The notes beneath the pieces are model-generated. The model was not told the DNA's origin. It did not search any database and worked only from the letters and a program-made list of their open reading frames with translations. Shown here piece after piece: positions 22,261 through 35,438 of a stretch of 64,000 bases of DNA. The DNA is from Cycas panzhihuaensis (lineage: Eukaryota > Cycadophyta), in assembly GCA_023213395.1 (NCBI GenBank), contig CM041465.1:77569741-77633740 (forward strand). Reading direction: 5' to 3'. Position 1 is the first letter of the stretch; every line of letters starts with the position of its first letter. The position numbers and the translations under genes were made by a program.

Positions 22261-23707
22261 ATACAATATCAGTGGCTACTCCAGTCTAGCATGAGACATT
22301 AAAGAAGGAATACGACAATGATCTGAAGTATAAACAATTGATCGACAAAGTAAGGGAGGACAAAACTAGCTCATATGAGATACAACATGGAGTAATACTC
22401 AAAAAGGAAAGATCTGCATTCCTAAAAGATCAGGGCTAAAGGAGATAATATTATAAGAAGGCCATTCCACACTGATAGCAGGTCACACAGGGATTGACAA
22501 GACATACAAGAAGATAAGAGCTTCATTTTACTAGACAGTATTAAAAATAGACATTCAAAAGTTCGTGGAAGAATGTGATACCTGTCAATGAAATAAGATT
22601 GAATGCATAAAAACACCAGGGTTACTCTAGCCATTGCCAATGCTAGAATAAAAATGGGACGAAATATCCATGGATTTTATAACCAGATTACCCTGCTCTA
22701 AAGGAAAGGACGTAATTCTGGTCATCATAGATCGCCTCACTAAATATGGCCATTTTAGAGGACTGAAATTGACAGCTAAGGTCAGTGACGTGGCAGAACT
22801 ATATATGAAGGAGATCCATAGGTTGCATGGTTTTCCTAAAGCAATTTTAAGTGACTGTCACCCAAAATTTACTAGTAAATTTGGCAGGATCTATTCAAAA
22901 TTACAGGCACAAAACTCAAGATGAACACATCATACCATCCTCAGATGGATGGACCAAATAGAGATTGTCAATAAATTCTTAGAATGATACTTGGAAACTT
23001 CTACTCAGACAAACAAAAATAATGGCATCAATGGTTACATTTAGCAGAATGGTGGTACAACACCACATATCATTCTTCAACAAAAATAACACCTTTCTAG
23101 GCTTTGTATGGCTATATACCACCATCATTATTAACCTGGAATAGACCTTCATGGGTCCAGGCAGTCAAAGAACATTGGAAGAAAAATGGAAGAAACCATC
23201 AACAAATTGAAGGATAACCTAACAATTGCACAAAACAGATTGAAACAATAGGCTGATCTAAAATGCTCAGAATGACAATTTGCAGTAGGAGATTGGGTCT
23301 TCTTATGCCTTTAGCCATACAAATAGATGTCCTTACAGAAAATAAATAATTAAAAGCTAGCACCTAGATACTTTGGTCCTTACAAAATCACTTCCAAAGT
23401 AGGTGAAGTCGCCTACCAGTTAGAACTCCCAGAAAACACAAAGATTCACAACGTTTTCCATGTATCCTATCTAAAGAAGAAAATTGGAAAAAAGATCATT
23501 CCTCAATCCAACATACCAAAGCTTGATGAGGAAGGAAAGATGATGCTAGAACCTAAAGGAATCTTACAATCCTACACCCAATCTCTTAGGTCCAAACAGA
23601 TCAAAGAGCACCTAATCAAATAGAAGAACCTGGATATTAAAGATGCCACTTGGGAAAATGACGAATGGTTAAAATAATTTTTGAGCCTACCAATGCTTTG
23701 AGGGCAA
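22261..23707 (+). pseudogene. gypsy integrase and chromodomain-like C-terminus, broken
   Basis: After a frameshift, the integrase zinc-region text is followed by the open segment 22670-22924: MDFITRLPCSKGKDVILVII, DRLTKYGHF, FPKAILSDCHPKFTSKF. YHPQMDG follows about 22935 in another frame. The C-terminal region about 23370-23700 reads [30 protein letters not shown] and finally DATWENDEW. This is the GPY/F motif followed by a short chromodomain-like W-x-x...A-T-W-E ending seen in plant chromoviruses. Integrase catalytic D (ILSD) is present. The gene is interrupted by stops and shifts. Confidence 0.75.
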
Positions 23708-23714
23708 AGCACAA

Positions 23715-23732
23715 TTTCAAGGGGAGGAGACT
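23715..23732 (+). other. Polypurine tract of gypsy element
   Basis: AAGGGGAGGAGACT lies directly before the 3' LTR and serves as plus-strand primer in reverse transcription. Confidence 0.85.
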
Positions 23733-24351
23733 TGTAGCACTCTAAATTATGGTCAAAGGTATAGCATATGAGCATTCAAATGAAAGGTATCTGAATGATG
23801 ATTCCAATGGTTTAGACAAAAGTCAATTTTGACATCCTTATCAAAAGTTATGACCACTTAAGTCAGCCTGCCAATTTTTAGAGAAGTTGTGGCTGACTTC
23901 TCATGATTATATTGGGCACACTCCTCCCTGCTCTGGTTGACTTCATTTTGTCCCAATTTATGTGCCTATATATGGGGACTTTGAGATCATTCAGAATTAT
24001 CCATTTGTGAAGCTTTTTCCTCTTTATTTTTGGCCTTAAGGCAAGTGCAGATTCTTGGCCTTAGGGCTACAAATTCTGGGAGGATCTCCATCTCGAAGGG
24101 TTTGGTGATTGTTGCAGATAGTACAGGTACTCTATTGGAACTCTACATATATTTTGTATATTCTGGTATCGTATTTTTATATTTAACCTATAATTGGAGA
24201 TATAATTTTAGATCAAAAGGTGTTTGTCATCTAGGAATTCGCTCTATTTCGTTTTAGTATTTATGGACTTTTTCTCTATTATTGTTCTATTTCTGTGAAT
24301 TCACCCTACTCTACTCTTTTTTCTGTCCAATTAGGTAAAGGACTTACTACA
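23733..24351 (+). repeat. 3' LTR, full length (619 bp)
   Basis: Starts TGTAGCACTCTAAATTATGG, ends CTTACTACA, and is followed by TAGAA. Its last 153 bp have no counterpart in the 5' LTR, which shows the extent of the deletion. Confidence 0.85.
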
Positions 24352-24414
24352 TAGAATTTATTGAATTTCTTATAGGGATTATAATTGAAACCTATTCAAA
24401 AATTATGTATAAAT

Positions 24415-24743
24415 TGTTAGGGTTAATATTCATCACATAACCTTATATTAAAAATATACAGCCACACACATATTAATAGTAAGTTATGATAAGATTATTT
24501 TATTATATGTGGTTTATTATTTTATATTAATTTAAATTTAGGTCAAGGAGGGCTCCCATCTTTCTCCTGCATATTTATTCTTCGGGGCCAAGACCCCTGG
24601 TGTTCTTTAACACCACCTTCTCAAAGAAATCTGATATACTCTTTTATAATATGGATTGAATATAATGATGTTTTGAATGTGTATTTGAATATGGATTGAG
24701 TAATCAAGTTTATTTGCTCTGCTCTTATCTCCAATAACCTATA
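24415..24743 (+). repeat. 5' LTR of second gag-only element (329 bp)
   Basis: Begins TGTTAGGGTTAATATTCATC and ends ACCTATA, before TTTAGAATCAGAGTAGG. Start, end, the GGTCAAGGAGGGCT region (compare GGGGTTGAGGAG) and the position of the primer site correspond to the LTR at 4611-4989, but the two are well diverged. Confidence 0.65.
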
Positions 24744-27671
<2,928 letters not shown>

Positions 27672-27974
27672 TGTTTTGAAAGGATTATTGATTGATTATT
27701 AGTCTTATTTCAAAAGAATATTTATCTTGCTTAAAAGGAGATTTATTACATGTAGATTCATTTTTTATTTTTTAATTTCAATGGATATATATTCTTTATT
27801 GCTAAATTATTATCCTTCATTGATTAAAGAGGAATCTATGTTAAAATTGTGATTGAAAGTTCTTGTGAAAATATACTTATTGCATATTTCAACCCATTTA
27901 TTCATTTGAGGTTAAAATATTTTTTATCTATTCATTAAGACCATCCTTTTGAATTATGTATTAAGTCTCTTATA

Positions 27975-28262
27975 ATGGCTACCTATCTGGATGATATGAT
28001 AATTTTCATATTTAATAGCACTAGTTTTTTATCTTAGAAGAATTTAATAAAAACATTCTTTATCGTCAAAAAATTATAGAATTTTATAAAAGAAGGTTAT
28101 GAACTAAATGTTAAAGAAGACACAAAAAAGGATAATGAGGTTTTAGTCCTAATGTTTTGTGCACTAGACGATAATATATTTTTTAATGTAAGTGAGTTAA
28201 CTATTTTCAAATTAGTATGGGATATATTAGAATCAATTTATGGGGGAGATACCTTAGAATTA
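27975..28262 (+). pseudogene. gag-like protein of second gag-only element, truncated
   Basis: The frame from ATG at 27975 starts MATYLDDMIIFIFNSTSF and, after stops, reads YELNVKEDTKKDNEVLVLMF and ELTIFKLVWDILESIYGGDT. The latter closely parallels ELTILKSMWNILIFTYGRDT in the element at 7873. The coding sequence is cut at about 28262-28275, where copia integrase sequence begins. No zinc knuckle is present before the cut. Confidence 0.55.
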
Positions 28263-28274
28263 AATGTTATTAAT

Positions 28275-29379
28275 TACATTGATGGTGTTCTACTTGCTCT
28301 TCCTGTCCACCCTTGTCTCTTGTAGATTTGATCTAAGTATAAATGTAAATAATCAAACTCTCTGTGTCATTCACCCTCCTTCAAATGTTGTGGTTATGAC
28401 CAGAATTCTTGATAGCAAACTTTTTTATCTAACCGGGTCACCATCTTCTGAAGCTGACTATGTTGATGATGAGTCTACTTTTACCACAACCCTGACTCCT
28501 CAAAAGTTGTCCCAAGCAACCCTATGGCATGCTCATATGGGCCATATCAAAATTGATCGTTTAAGAGAACTACATGCCACTCTTCCTGGTATGTCTAGGT
28601 TCTCCTATAAGCCCTTCAAATGCGAAGCATGTATTATTGCCAAATCTCAAAGACAACCCTTTTCTCGTAGTCAATAGAAATCTAACCAACCTTTGTAGCT
28701 TGTACACTCAGATATATGTGGTCCTATGCCCATCCCTTCTCTCAAACATAAGTGGTACTATATTACTTTCATTTATGATTTTACCAAAAAAGTATGGGTT
28801 GCTTTTCTTGCAAAGAAATATGAAGCTTTTTCTATGTTTCAAGTTTTTAAGGCCCGCATGAAAAATGACTCTGGAATCAAGATCAAAATACTCAAGACTG
28901 ACAATGGTGGCATGTACACATTCAATGAGTTTAAATCGTACCTATGTCAACATGGAATTAAACATCAGACTACTATTGCAGGTACATCCCAACAAAATAG
29001 AGGTGTCGAGTGCATGAATAGGACCATCATGAAGATGGATCGTGCTATGCTAGTATATAAGAATATTCCTATCTATCTTTGGGATGGGGCTATCTGGATT
29101 ACTGTGTATTATATAAACACTATTAGTCTCTTTAAGCTCAGCCTCTCTCCACATGAAATACGTTATGGAGAAACCCCCTTTATCTCCCATTTCAAATTTT
29201 TTGGCTCTACTTATTATGCTTACATTCTGGAGGAACATAGAAACAAGCTCCAAGATAGATCCATCAAAGTTATCTTTGTCAGATGCCCTATGGACAAAAA
29301 GGGGTACAAGGTTTTCATACCTTCACAATGTAAAATCATCATTACTAGAGATGCTATCTTTATAGAGACTGGAGATTAA
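28275..29379 (+). pseudogene. copia integrase, mostly open
   Basis: LFYLTG and LWHAHMGHIKIDRLRELHAT (GAG-pre-integrase with H-x-x-x-H) are followed by FKCEACIIAKSQRQPF, which carries the C-x-x-C of the zinc-binding region. The catalytic core follows after one stop, with HSDICGPMP and then WYYITFIYDFTKKVWVAFL, LKTDNGGMYTFNEFKSYLCQ and GVECMNRTIMKMDRAML. The D, D and E of the catalytic triad are all identifiable. The region ends with MDKKGYKVFIPSQCKIIITR, and the open frame 28726-29379 is one of the longest in the window. Two frame changes remain, so it is not functional. Confidence 0.8.
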
Positions 29380-30610
29380 TTACTTAGACTTGACTCTAAG
29401 ACGCCTTTATACCGATTTAATGATGTTACTAAATTTGATGTCTAGATTCCAAAATTTAGGGGGGCGGATGTTCAACAGTTGCTCAAAATCTTGGAATCTG
29501 ATAATAGAGCCTCAGAGGATATAAGTTGTAACTCTCAACTAATGTGTACACATCCAACACCATCATTTATGAACAATCAAGTTGACAAAGGCAAAGCCAT
29601 AGCAGAAGGATCATCTTCTTTAACATTTGTGGCTAGTCCATCTTCTCCAGCATCATCAACTTCTTCCGTGTCAAACATTTTACATGATCCTTTTTAGGAT
29701 CAAAACGAAGACCAAGAAGCTGTGGAAATGAAAATCTCATTCCCAACTTGAGGTTTTTGTGAAGCCTACCAGTTACATAAGGACATGTGACTAGATGATG
29801 TAGGCAAAATTAGCACTAAAAGTGTCCATAGAGTAAAGATGTATGAATCACTTTCTATTGAGCTTGAACCAAGAAGTTGTAAAGCATGCAGCTTAGAGAA
29901 ATGTCATGAATGAAGAGTACTAATCTCTTATCAAGAATGGTACATGGGAGCTTACTGATCTACCACTTGGAAGAAAGATAATTCAAAATAAATGGGTGTT
30001 AAAAAGTAAGTACAAATTAGATGGCACCCTAGAAAAACACAAGGCAAGGTTGGTAGCAAAAGGATTCATGCAAAGGGAAGGCATCAGCTACACTGAAATC
30101 TTTGCTCTTACAACCAAGTGACCTACAATCAGAACTCTTATAGCCTTTCTTGCTCAATAGGGTTGGAAAATCCACCAACTTGATGTTAAGACCACATTTC
30201 TCAATTGGGACCTTAAAGAAGAAATTTATATGACTCAACTAGAAGGACACGAGATTGTCGATCAGGAGCATAAGGTTCGCAGGCTCAGGAAGTCCTTGTA
30301 TGGCCTAAAGCAAGCCCCTCATGCTTGGTTTACTAAGTTATTTAAAAGAATGAGGCCACTTGTATATGACGTTTATGACTATCAAGATATTAATGCAACA
30401 TTATTCATCAAGTGCTAAAGTGATAAAGTCACTTACCTTTTAATCTTTGTGGATGATATGCTAATAATGGGGAATAGTGAACAGGTAATTAACCAGTTGA
30501 AAAAGGACCTTGCTAAAACTTTTGAATTATTTGATCTCAGGTTGATGAAATATTACTTGGTAATTGAAGTAACTCAAAAGAATGGTAAAATCTTTCTCTC
30601 CTAAGAAAAT
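29380..30610 (+). pseudogene. copia hinge and reverse transcriptase, broken
   Basis: A serine-rich hinge (29479-29697) precedes RT. RT motifs in order: NGTWELTDLP, NKWVLKSKYKLDGT, KARLVAKGFMQREG, HQLDVKTTFLNWDLKEEIY, LYGLKQAPHAWFTKLF and LIFVDDMLIMGNSEQV. The catalytic F-V-D-D is intact (30446-30457). KYYLVIEVTQ closes the domain. About six in-frame stops or small shifts interrupt it, some at positions where glutamine or arginine is usual. Confidence 0.8.
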
Positions 30611-31356
30611 TATATTAACGATCTTCTGACAAAGTTTCAGTTGGAAAGTGCTTGACAGTGGATACACCTATGTAGTGTAATATTAAATTCTTAATTGATG
30701 GTGATATTAGGGAGGCAGACACAACACTCTATAGGCAACTTGTAGGTAGTCTTATTTATACTACTAACATAAGGCTAGATATTGCACACTCTATCAACAT
30801 TCCTACAAGATTTGTGATAAATTCTAAGCAGAATTATTGGCAAGCTGTAATACGAGTGTTGAGATACCTGAAGACAACCATCAAATATGGTTTGTTATAT
30901 GAACCTAATATAGAATTTAAATTTTATGCATACACAAACTCAGATTTTGTCAAAGATAAAGACACAGGAAGATCTACATTTGGGTACGTAACATTTTTTC
31001 GAACAGCACCAATATCATAGAGATCTAGATGGTAGAAGATAGTTGCAGACTCAACTGTTGAAGCTGAGTATATTGCTGCTTCTGAGACAAGCAAGGAGGT
31101 GATATGGATTAGAAAATTGTTGAATACATTAAATACCACCCAAACAAGTTCTATTAGCTTACATATAGAAAATCAATATATAATCCAAATCGTTAAATTT
31201 TTTGTATTTCATGATCGTACCAAACATATAAATATGAAAGTCCACAAGATTAGAGAACTAGTTCATGATGGAACAATTCAACTAGAGTACTATCCCACAA
31301 TAGATCAAGTGGCTGATATCTTCACCAAACCACTGAAGAGGGTGAAGTTTAAATAG
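30611..31356 (+). pseudogene. copia RNase H, broken
   Basis: From 30720: YRQLVGSLIY-type text in a shifted frame. Then VLRYLKTTIKYGLLYEPN, NSDFVKDKDTGRSTFGYVTF, ADSTVEAEYIAASETSKEVI and HINMKVHKIRELVHDGTI lead to ADIFTKPL at 31312-31335. The RNase H D-E-D pattern is recognisable (NSDF, EAEY, H-I/D region). It degrades the RNA strand of the hybrid during reverse transcription. Confidence 0.8.
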
Positions 31357-31830
31357 TTTCGAAAGCAACTCGGCTTTAGGGCCTCCATCTCTGATTGATT
31401 AAAGGAGATGACAATTAGATCATCATACTCAATCTCATTCATGAAAATCCCTTGTGGGCACAGAAGGACAAGAGTAAGTCTCTACTCTATCCCATTTGTG
31501 AAAACCCCTTGCAGGCACGAAAGGATAAGGGTTGTATCATTTTGGAAAATTAAACCTATAAAAACCTAAAAGGGCATGGGAGATGACTAAATGGTATATG
31601 GAGACTTAGTAGATTTTAGCTACAAAATTCATTGTACTGATTAGCTATCTAGTTTCATTTAAAGAGTTACCTGATCCAGGTTAGTAGATTAGAAAATCTG
31701 TGCATTTTCTTCCCCATGAGGTTTTCCCACAAAAGTGTCATAGTAGTTTGCTTTGTAAGAGGCTCACATGAAAACCTCATAGGATAGAATAAAATAGTAT
31801 GAAATGACCTTCCACGATTAAGGGGGAGAT
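31357..31830 (+). other. 3' untranslated region and polypurine tract of copia element
   Basis: Non-coding. It holds two copies of a roughly 29-bp motif containing CCCTTG and GGCAC, at 31446-31474 and 31503-31531, 57 bp apart. The region ends with the tract TTAAGGGGGAGAT directly before the LTR at 31831. Confidence 0.65.
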
Positions 31831-32128
31831 TGAAAAGGATTAATGTCACAAGGTCATTACATTAGTTGATTATTTCTTAAAAGGGTCTTAAGTGAATTTA
31901 ACATTAGATCACTTAAGTGAAATACACTTTCATGTGCATTATGTGTAATTTCATTTCACCTAACTCTAATGCTCCCTCTCTCAATATAAAAGTAAAAGCT
32001 CAATGGAGGAGGCTCATTCTTACCTCCCCATTTTGTGAGAGCTACTTTCTTTCTCTCAAGTCTCTCTTGCTCCCATATTTGTCTTTGTGTTTAGCGCATG
32101 GAGATGAAGGATAGATCCACTCTTTTCA
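31831..32128 (+). repeat. 3' LTR of copia element (298 bp)
   Basis: Begins TGAAAAGGATTAATGTCACA and ends CTCTTTTCA. It aligns throughout with 63346-63654, including TGCTC(A/C)CTC, AATA(A)TAAAAG and the TCATTCT(T/C)ACCTCC region. The TATAAAAG at about 31985 is a good promoter TATA candidate. Confidence 0.75.
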
Positions 32129-32539
32129 ACTAGTATCTTACCTTTCTCTATTCTTAAACTTGTTTATTTTATTATAGGCCCTATGCTTTAGGGTTGCATG
32201 TTGAAGAACTTTGTATTCCTATCCCCCTCTACCAACTAGAGTATCTTTGAATTTTGTCTCTAAAAGATTTCTTCCTTTGTCAAGACATACTCTAACTTTT
32301 TTAGGACTCTCTCTGATTAGTCTAGGACCTTGGATCTACCTTTCTCCTAAATATTCACCTCAATATCTTTTAGGTCCTTGATTATCTACTCCTTGGCTTC
32401 AAATATGTTTTCACAAATCTTTTTATTCTAATCTTTTACTTGTCTTTTCACCCAGTTTAATCTCTTTGAAAACCTATACATATCACAACCTTCTATTAGA
32501 ATCCTCTACCACTCCTTGATCTGATTCCTTAGGTCAACC
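32129..32539 (-). pseudogene. LINE segment between endonuclease and RT, truncated
   Basis: On the minus strand the NLLETKFKDTLV region corresponds to the W-x-Q-R-S/A-R...W-L-x-x-G-D segment, followed by GDRNTKFF in a second frame and a helix leading to KINKFKNRE. It ends exactly at the copia LTR. Confidence 0.55.
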
Positions 32540-33279
32540 TACTTCATCTACATAAGTTCAAAATGGAAAGGGGTTCCTATATATTTCTCTAAATTATTAA
32601 ATTCAAGCAGCTGAGGAGAATGGTCTGAAGCCACCTTGGGCAGGTCTTCCAACTTTACATAATTATGATTAGTTACCCATCTATATTTGATCAGAACCCT
32701 ATCCAGCTTAACCTGAATGTGATGGCTCCCCAATCTTCTATTTGTCTAAGTATATTTAGCACCCCAGAGTTGGACATCTATCAATCCTCCTATTTAGAGA
32801 AGGTCCCCCAAATCTAACATACTCTTTGTCCATCTCTCTTATCCCCTTTTTTTCTCCCCAGGGGACAAGGGCATATTAAGATCACTAGCCACTAACTAGG
32901 GCCCTTTCCAATCCTTATGGACCTCTAAAATCTTATCCCATAAGTCCTTCCTACCATCCACAAAGGTAGGGGTATATACATTTATAGCCAACCATCGAAG
33001 ATTTATCTTTTTGAGGATTAGCCATATAGAGAAAAAGTAATCATCCACAGCATAGACCTGCCCCTATTAGTTCTTTGGGTTCCAAAGGACTACCACACTA
33101 CCAAAACCTTAGCGACCATCCTTCGTTGCCATTTCCACATTCTTCCAGATCTTATTTTTAACCATAGATTTATTATTTGACTCTAGTTTTATCTGTACAT
33201 CCATTCTCTTACACAAGTCTTTCATTATCCTCTACTTTAGGGGAGCATTTATGCCCCTGTTGTTCCATGAAACCAACCT
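32540..33279 (-). pseudogene. LINE endonuclease domain, broken
   Basis: Minus-strand motifs in order: VSWNNRGIN (the classic W-N-x-R-G start), WLAINVYTPTF, LVASDLNMPLSPGEKKG (G-D-F-N-type metal-binding motif changed to S-D-L-N), then LDRVLIKYRWV and KVASDHSPQLLEF. The last is the S-D-H-x-P/S-x catalytic ending of the APE-type endonuclease. The S-D-H is intact, but stops in several places prevent expression. The enzyme nicks the genomic target for priming. Confidence 0.7.
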
Positions 33280-34560
33280 TGTTCATCTCTTTTCCTCAAC
33301 TCCCTTAATTTTGGTCCCTCACCCCCCTTCCCTAAGGGTGTTTGGGTCTACCAACTCTTTTTTCGCTACCCAAATCTGGTCCTCTTTGTTGGCTAGCCCT
33401 CGTCTACTTCTCCTGTGTATATTTTTCTTTGATTTGTCACATTTTATCTATATTCTTGGACCCATCCTATTTACCCGATGTAATCAGTCGCGCCTCTTGT
33501 TGAGGACTTTTAAGAATCTCTAGCTTTTATACTTTCACCCCCAACTTACTTATCCTCACAAGGTCCCCCCCTTAACCTCTTGACCTGTCGAGGGTCCTCC
33601 CCTTCTTCAAAAAGAGTATCCTTTTCTTCTAGGTTCATTGCCCTAGCGTCCACCATCATCCCCTCAACCTCTAAGGAGACATCTGGTCTATGATCTTGGA
33701 GCTAGTCTAATTTTTGCTTTCTTAAACCAGTAATCTCCTCTAGGGTATTAGAGGTTTTATCTAAGTTCAAAAATTTCTCTCCCTCCTTCATCCCTATCTC
33801 CATTTGCATATTGTGCATATTATATTGTCCAACTCATATACTAGACTCTAATCTCTGCTCCACCCTTCTGTTTCAATCTTTACCTTTTCCAAAAGACTTT
33901 TGTCTAATCTTGCCAGCACGCAAAATCTAGTATTAGTTAGCCTACTCTTACTCTTGGTAATATAGCCAATAGCTAGTAAGGGTCCGATGGCCTTCACCAC
34001 CCACTTTAGTAGTTCTAAATCCTACACTTGTAATGGGAGCTTGGGCATCTAAACCCAAATTGGGGCTTATTTTACTTTTGGTACTATCAGATCAAAATTT
34101 GAGTGTCATTTTTTTTTAAATATTGCTCTCCTACCCGACATCTAAGGAGATTTCAAAAGGGCATTAATCATGTATTCTTGGTATATGAGTTTAAATAAGA
34201 CATAATCCTTGGATAGTGCCATCACCTTTATCAGATTTTTAACATTCCACTTAATAACTAACCATTTTCTTATCATGTCTAGCCCTAGCTAGGGGTTTGC
34301 AAATCTTCCTACCAAGCTATTGTCCCAATACTTTTCTCTCTTCTCTATGAGTTTTCTTGGCATAAGTATATTTATGATTTCATTATGGTATATAGGGTTT
34401 ATATCATATGGGTCTGTTTCTCCCTTTCTAAGAGCCTCCAAGTAGAATCTTCTTGGAAGAGGGTCTTAAGTAATTTTTTGTGATATTAATTCACTTTTCT
34501 CCATTATAGAAATTATTCATCAAGCAACAAGACTTTTATTACAGATCTAAATAAAATAAA
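33280..34560 (-). pseudogene. LINE ORF1 (DUF4283-like RNA-binding protein), broken
   Basis: The minus strand at about 34060-33900 reads LPLQVQDLELLKWVVKAIGP and then LLAIGYITKSKSRLTNTRFC. This matches the second half of the DUF4283-type domain of plant LINE ORF1 (W-x-x-L-P...A-R-x-C-V). A charged, low-complexity segment follows toward 33300. ORF1 proteins bind LINE RNA. The N-terminal half (34560-34100) is less readable, and no zinc knuckle is evident. Confidence 0.5.
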
Positions 34561-35085
34561 AAGCATTAGACTTTTAGAAAATTTGGGCTACTTACTTGAT
34601 CTCTTAATTCTGCCTCAGGTCTACATAGTCTATCGACCCCTCCTATCACATAGGTTCTTTCGAGTTTTAATATGCTCTCTAAATCTTTATTAGATTTTCA
34701 TGTGTTCATTTGGATCATCTATACTCTACAAATCCTCTCCTGAAACTTCGGTCCTTCAAATTTTATGGATGTCACCTTTCAATCTTTGCATGTATGTCTG
34801 ATAATATCTGTCAGGGGCATAAATCTATCCTTGCTCCATCTTGAACTAGCAAGAAAGGGATAGCGTCCCCCTTCCTAATGAATCTCGTCCATCTCCTTGT
34901 GCCATTGAAACTGCTCGCCCTTCTTCACTTTTCCTCGAGTCAATCTATGGAGTGATGCATCATGTAGAGTCTTGCTACTCGTAGAGGGGTAATTCTACCA
35001 TGCTTTCGTGTGATCTCCTATGCCAAAATCGACTGGTTACAGGCTGCCTTCGAAACCTTAGCAGAGCTCTTCAAAACACGTAGTA

Positions 35086-35385
35086 TGTATTAATTAGAAT
35101 AGTTCAAACTAAATGTTTGCCATGCATAAGATGGTTGTTATAATAAAAAGATATTTTTATATATTCATTAGTTGCACTTTGTAATATTTAAATTGATTTT
35201 TGCTCTAGTTAGTCCATACACATTTAACACATCACATAAAAATAGGCAAGAACATAATACATTACCAATAGTATATCACTAACCATATTTCTATAATCTT
35301 CATCAATGACATAAATGCTTTGTTCTAAATTACATGAATTTCAATACTTGAAAATTAAATAAATGTATATATATATATATATATA

Positions 35386-35438
<53 letters not shown>

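Larger units (their letters stand above)
20442..24351 (+). mobile_element. Ty3/gypsy LTR retrotransposon with internal deletion, nested in gag of another gypsy element
   Basis: A 3.9-kb element bounded by TAGAA. The 3' LTR is 619 bp. The 5' LTR matches only its first 467 bp and then joins directly to the start of RT, so the last 152 bp or so of the LTR, the primer site, gag and protease are gone. RT, RNase H, integrase and a chromodomain-like tail remain in order. By eye about one LTR position in ten differs, mostly transitions, so it is one of the younger insertions here. Because both outer ends and the duplication are intact, the deletion happened after insertion or the element moved using proteins supplied in trans. 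Confidence 0.85.
28275..32128 (+). mobile_element. Ty1/copia LTR retrotransposon, 5'-truncated
   Basis: Begins abruptly in the segment just before GAG-pre-integrase and runs through integrase, RT and RNase H to a polypurine tract and a 298-bp 3' LTR (31831-32128). The 5' LTR, gag and protease are missing. The LTR is of the same family as 63346-63654 and unrelated to the LTR at 24415, so the element upstream is not its own 5' half. The right end abuts a minus-strand LINE without a visible matching duplication. Confidence 0.75.
32129..35085 (-). mobile_element. LINE (L1-like), minus strand: ORF1 and endonuclease, RT lost
   Basis: On the minus strand a 5' region near 35085 is followed by an ORF1-like segment, then an endonuclease domain, then the segment just before RT (GDRNTKFF near 32190). 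There the LINE is cut by the copia LTR ending at 32128. The remainder of RT is not found on the other side of the copia element in this window. The composition is less AT-rich than its surroundings, and the reading frames are comparatively legible, though full of stops. Confidence 0.75.
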
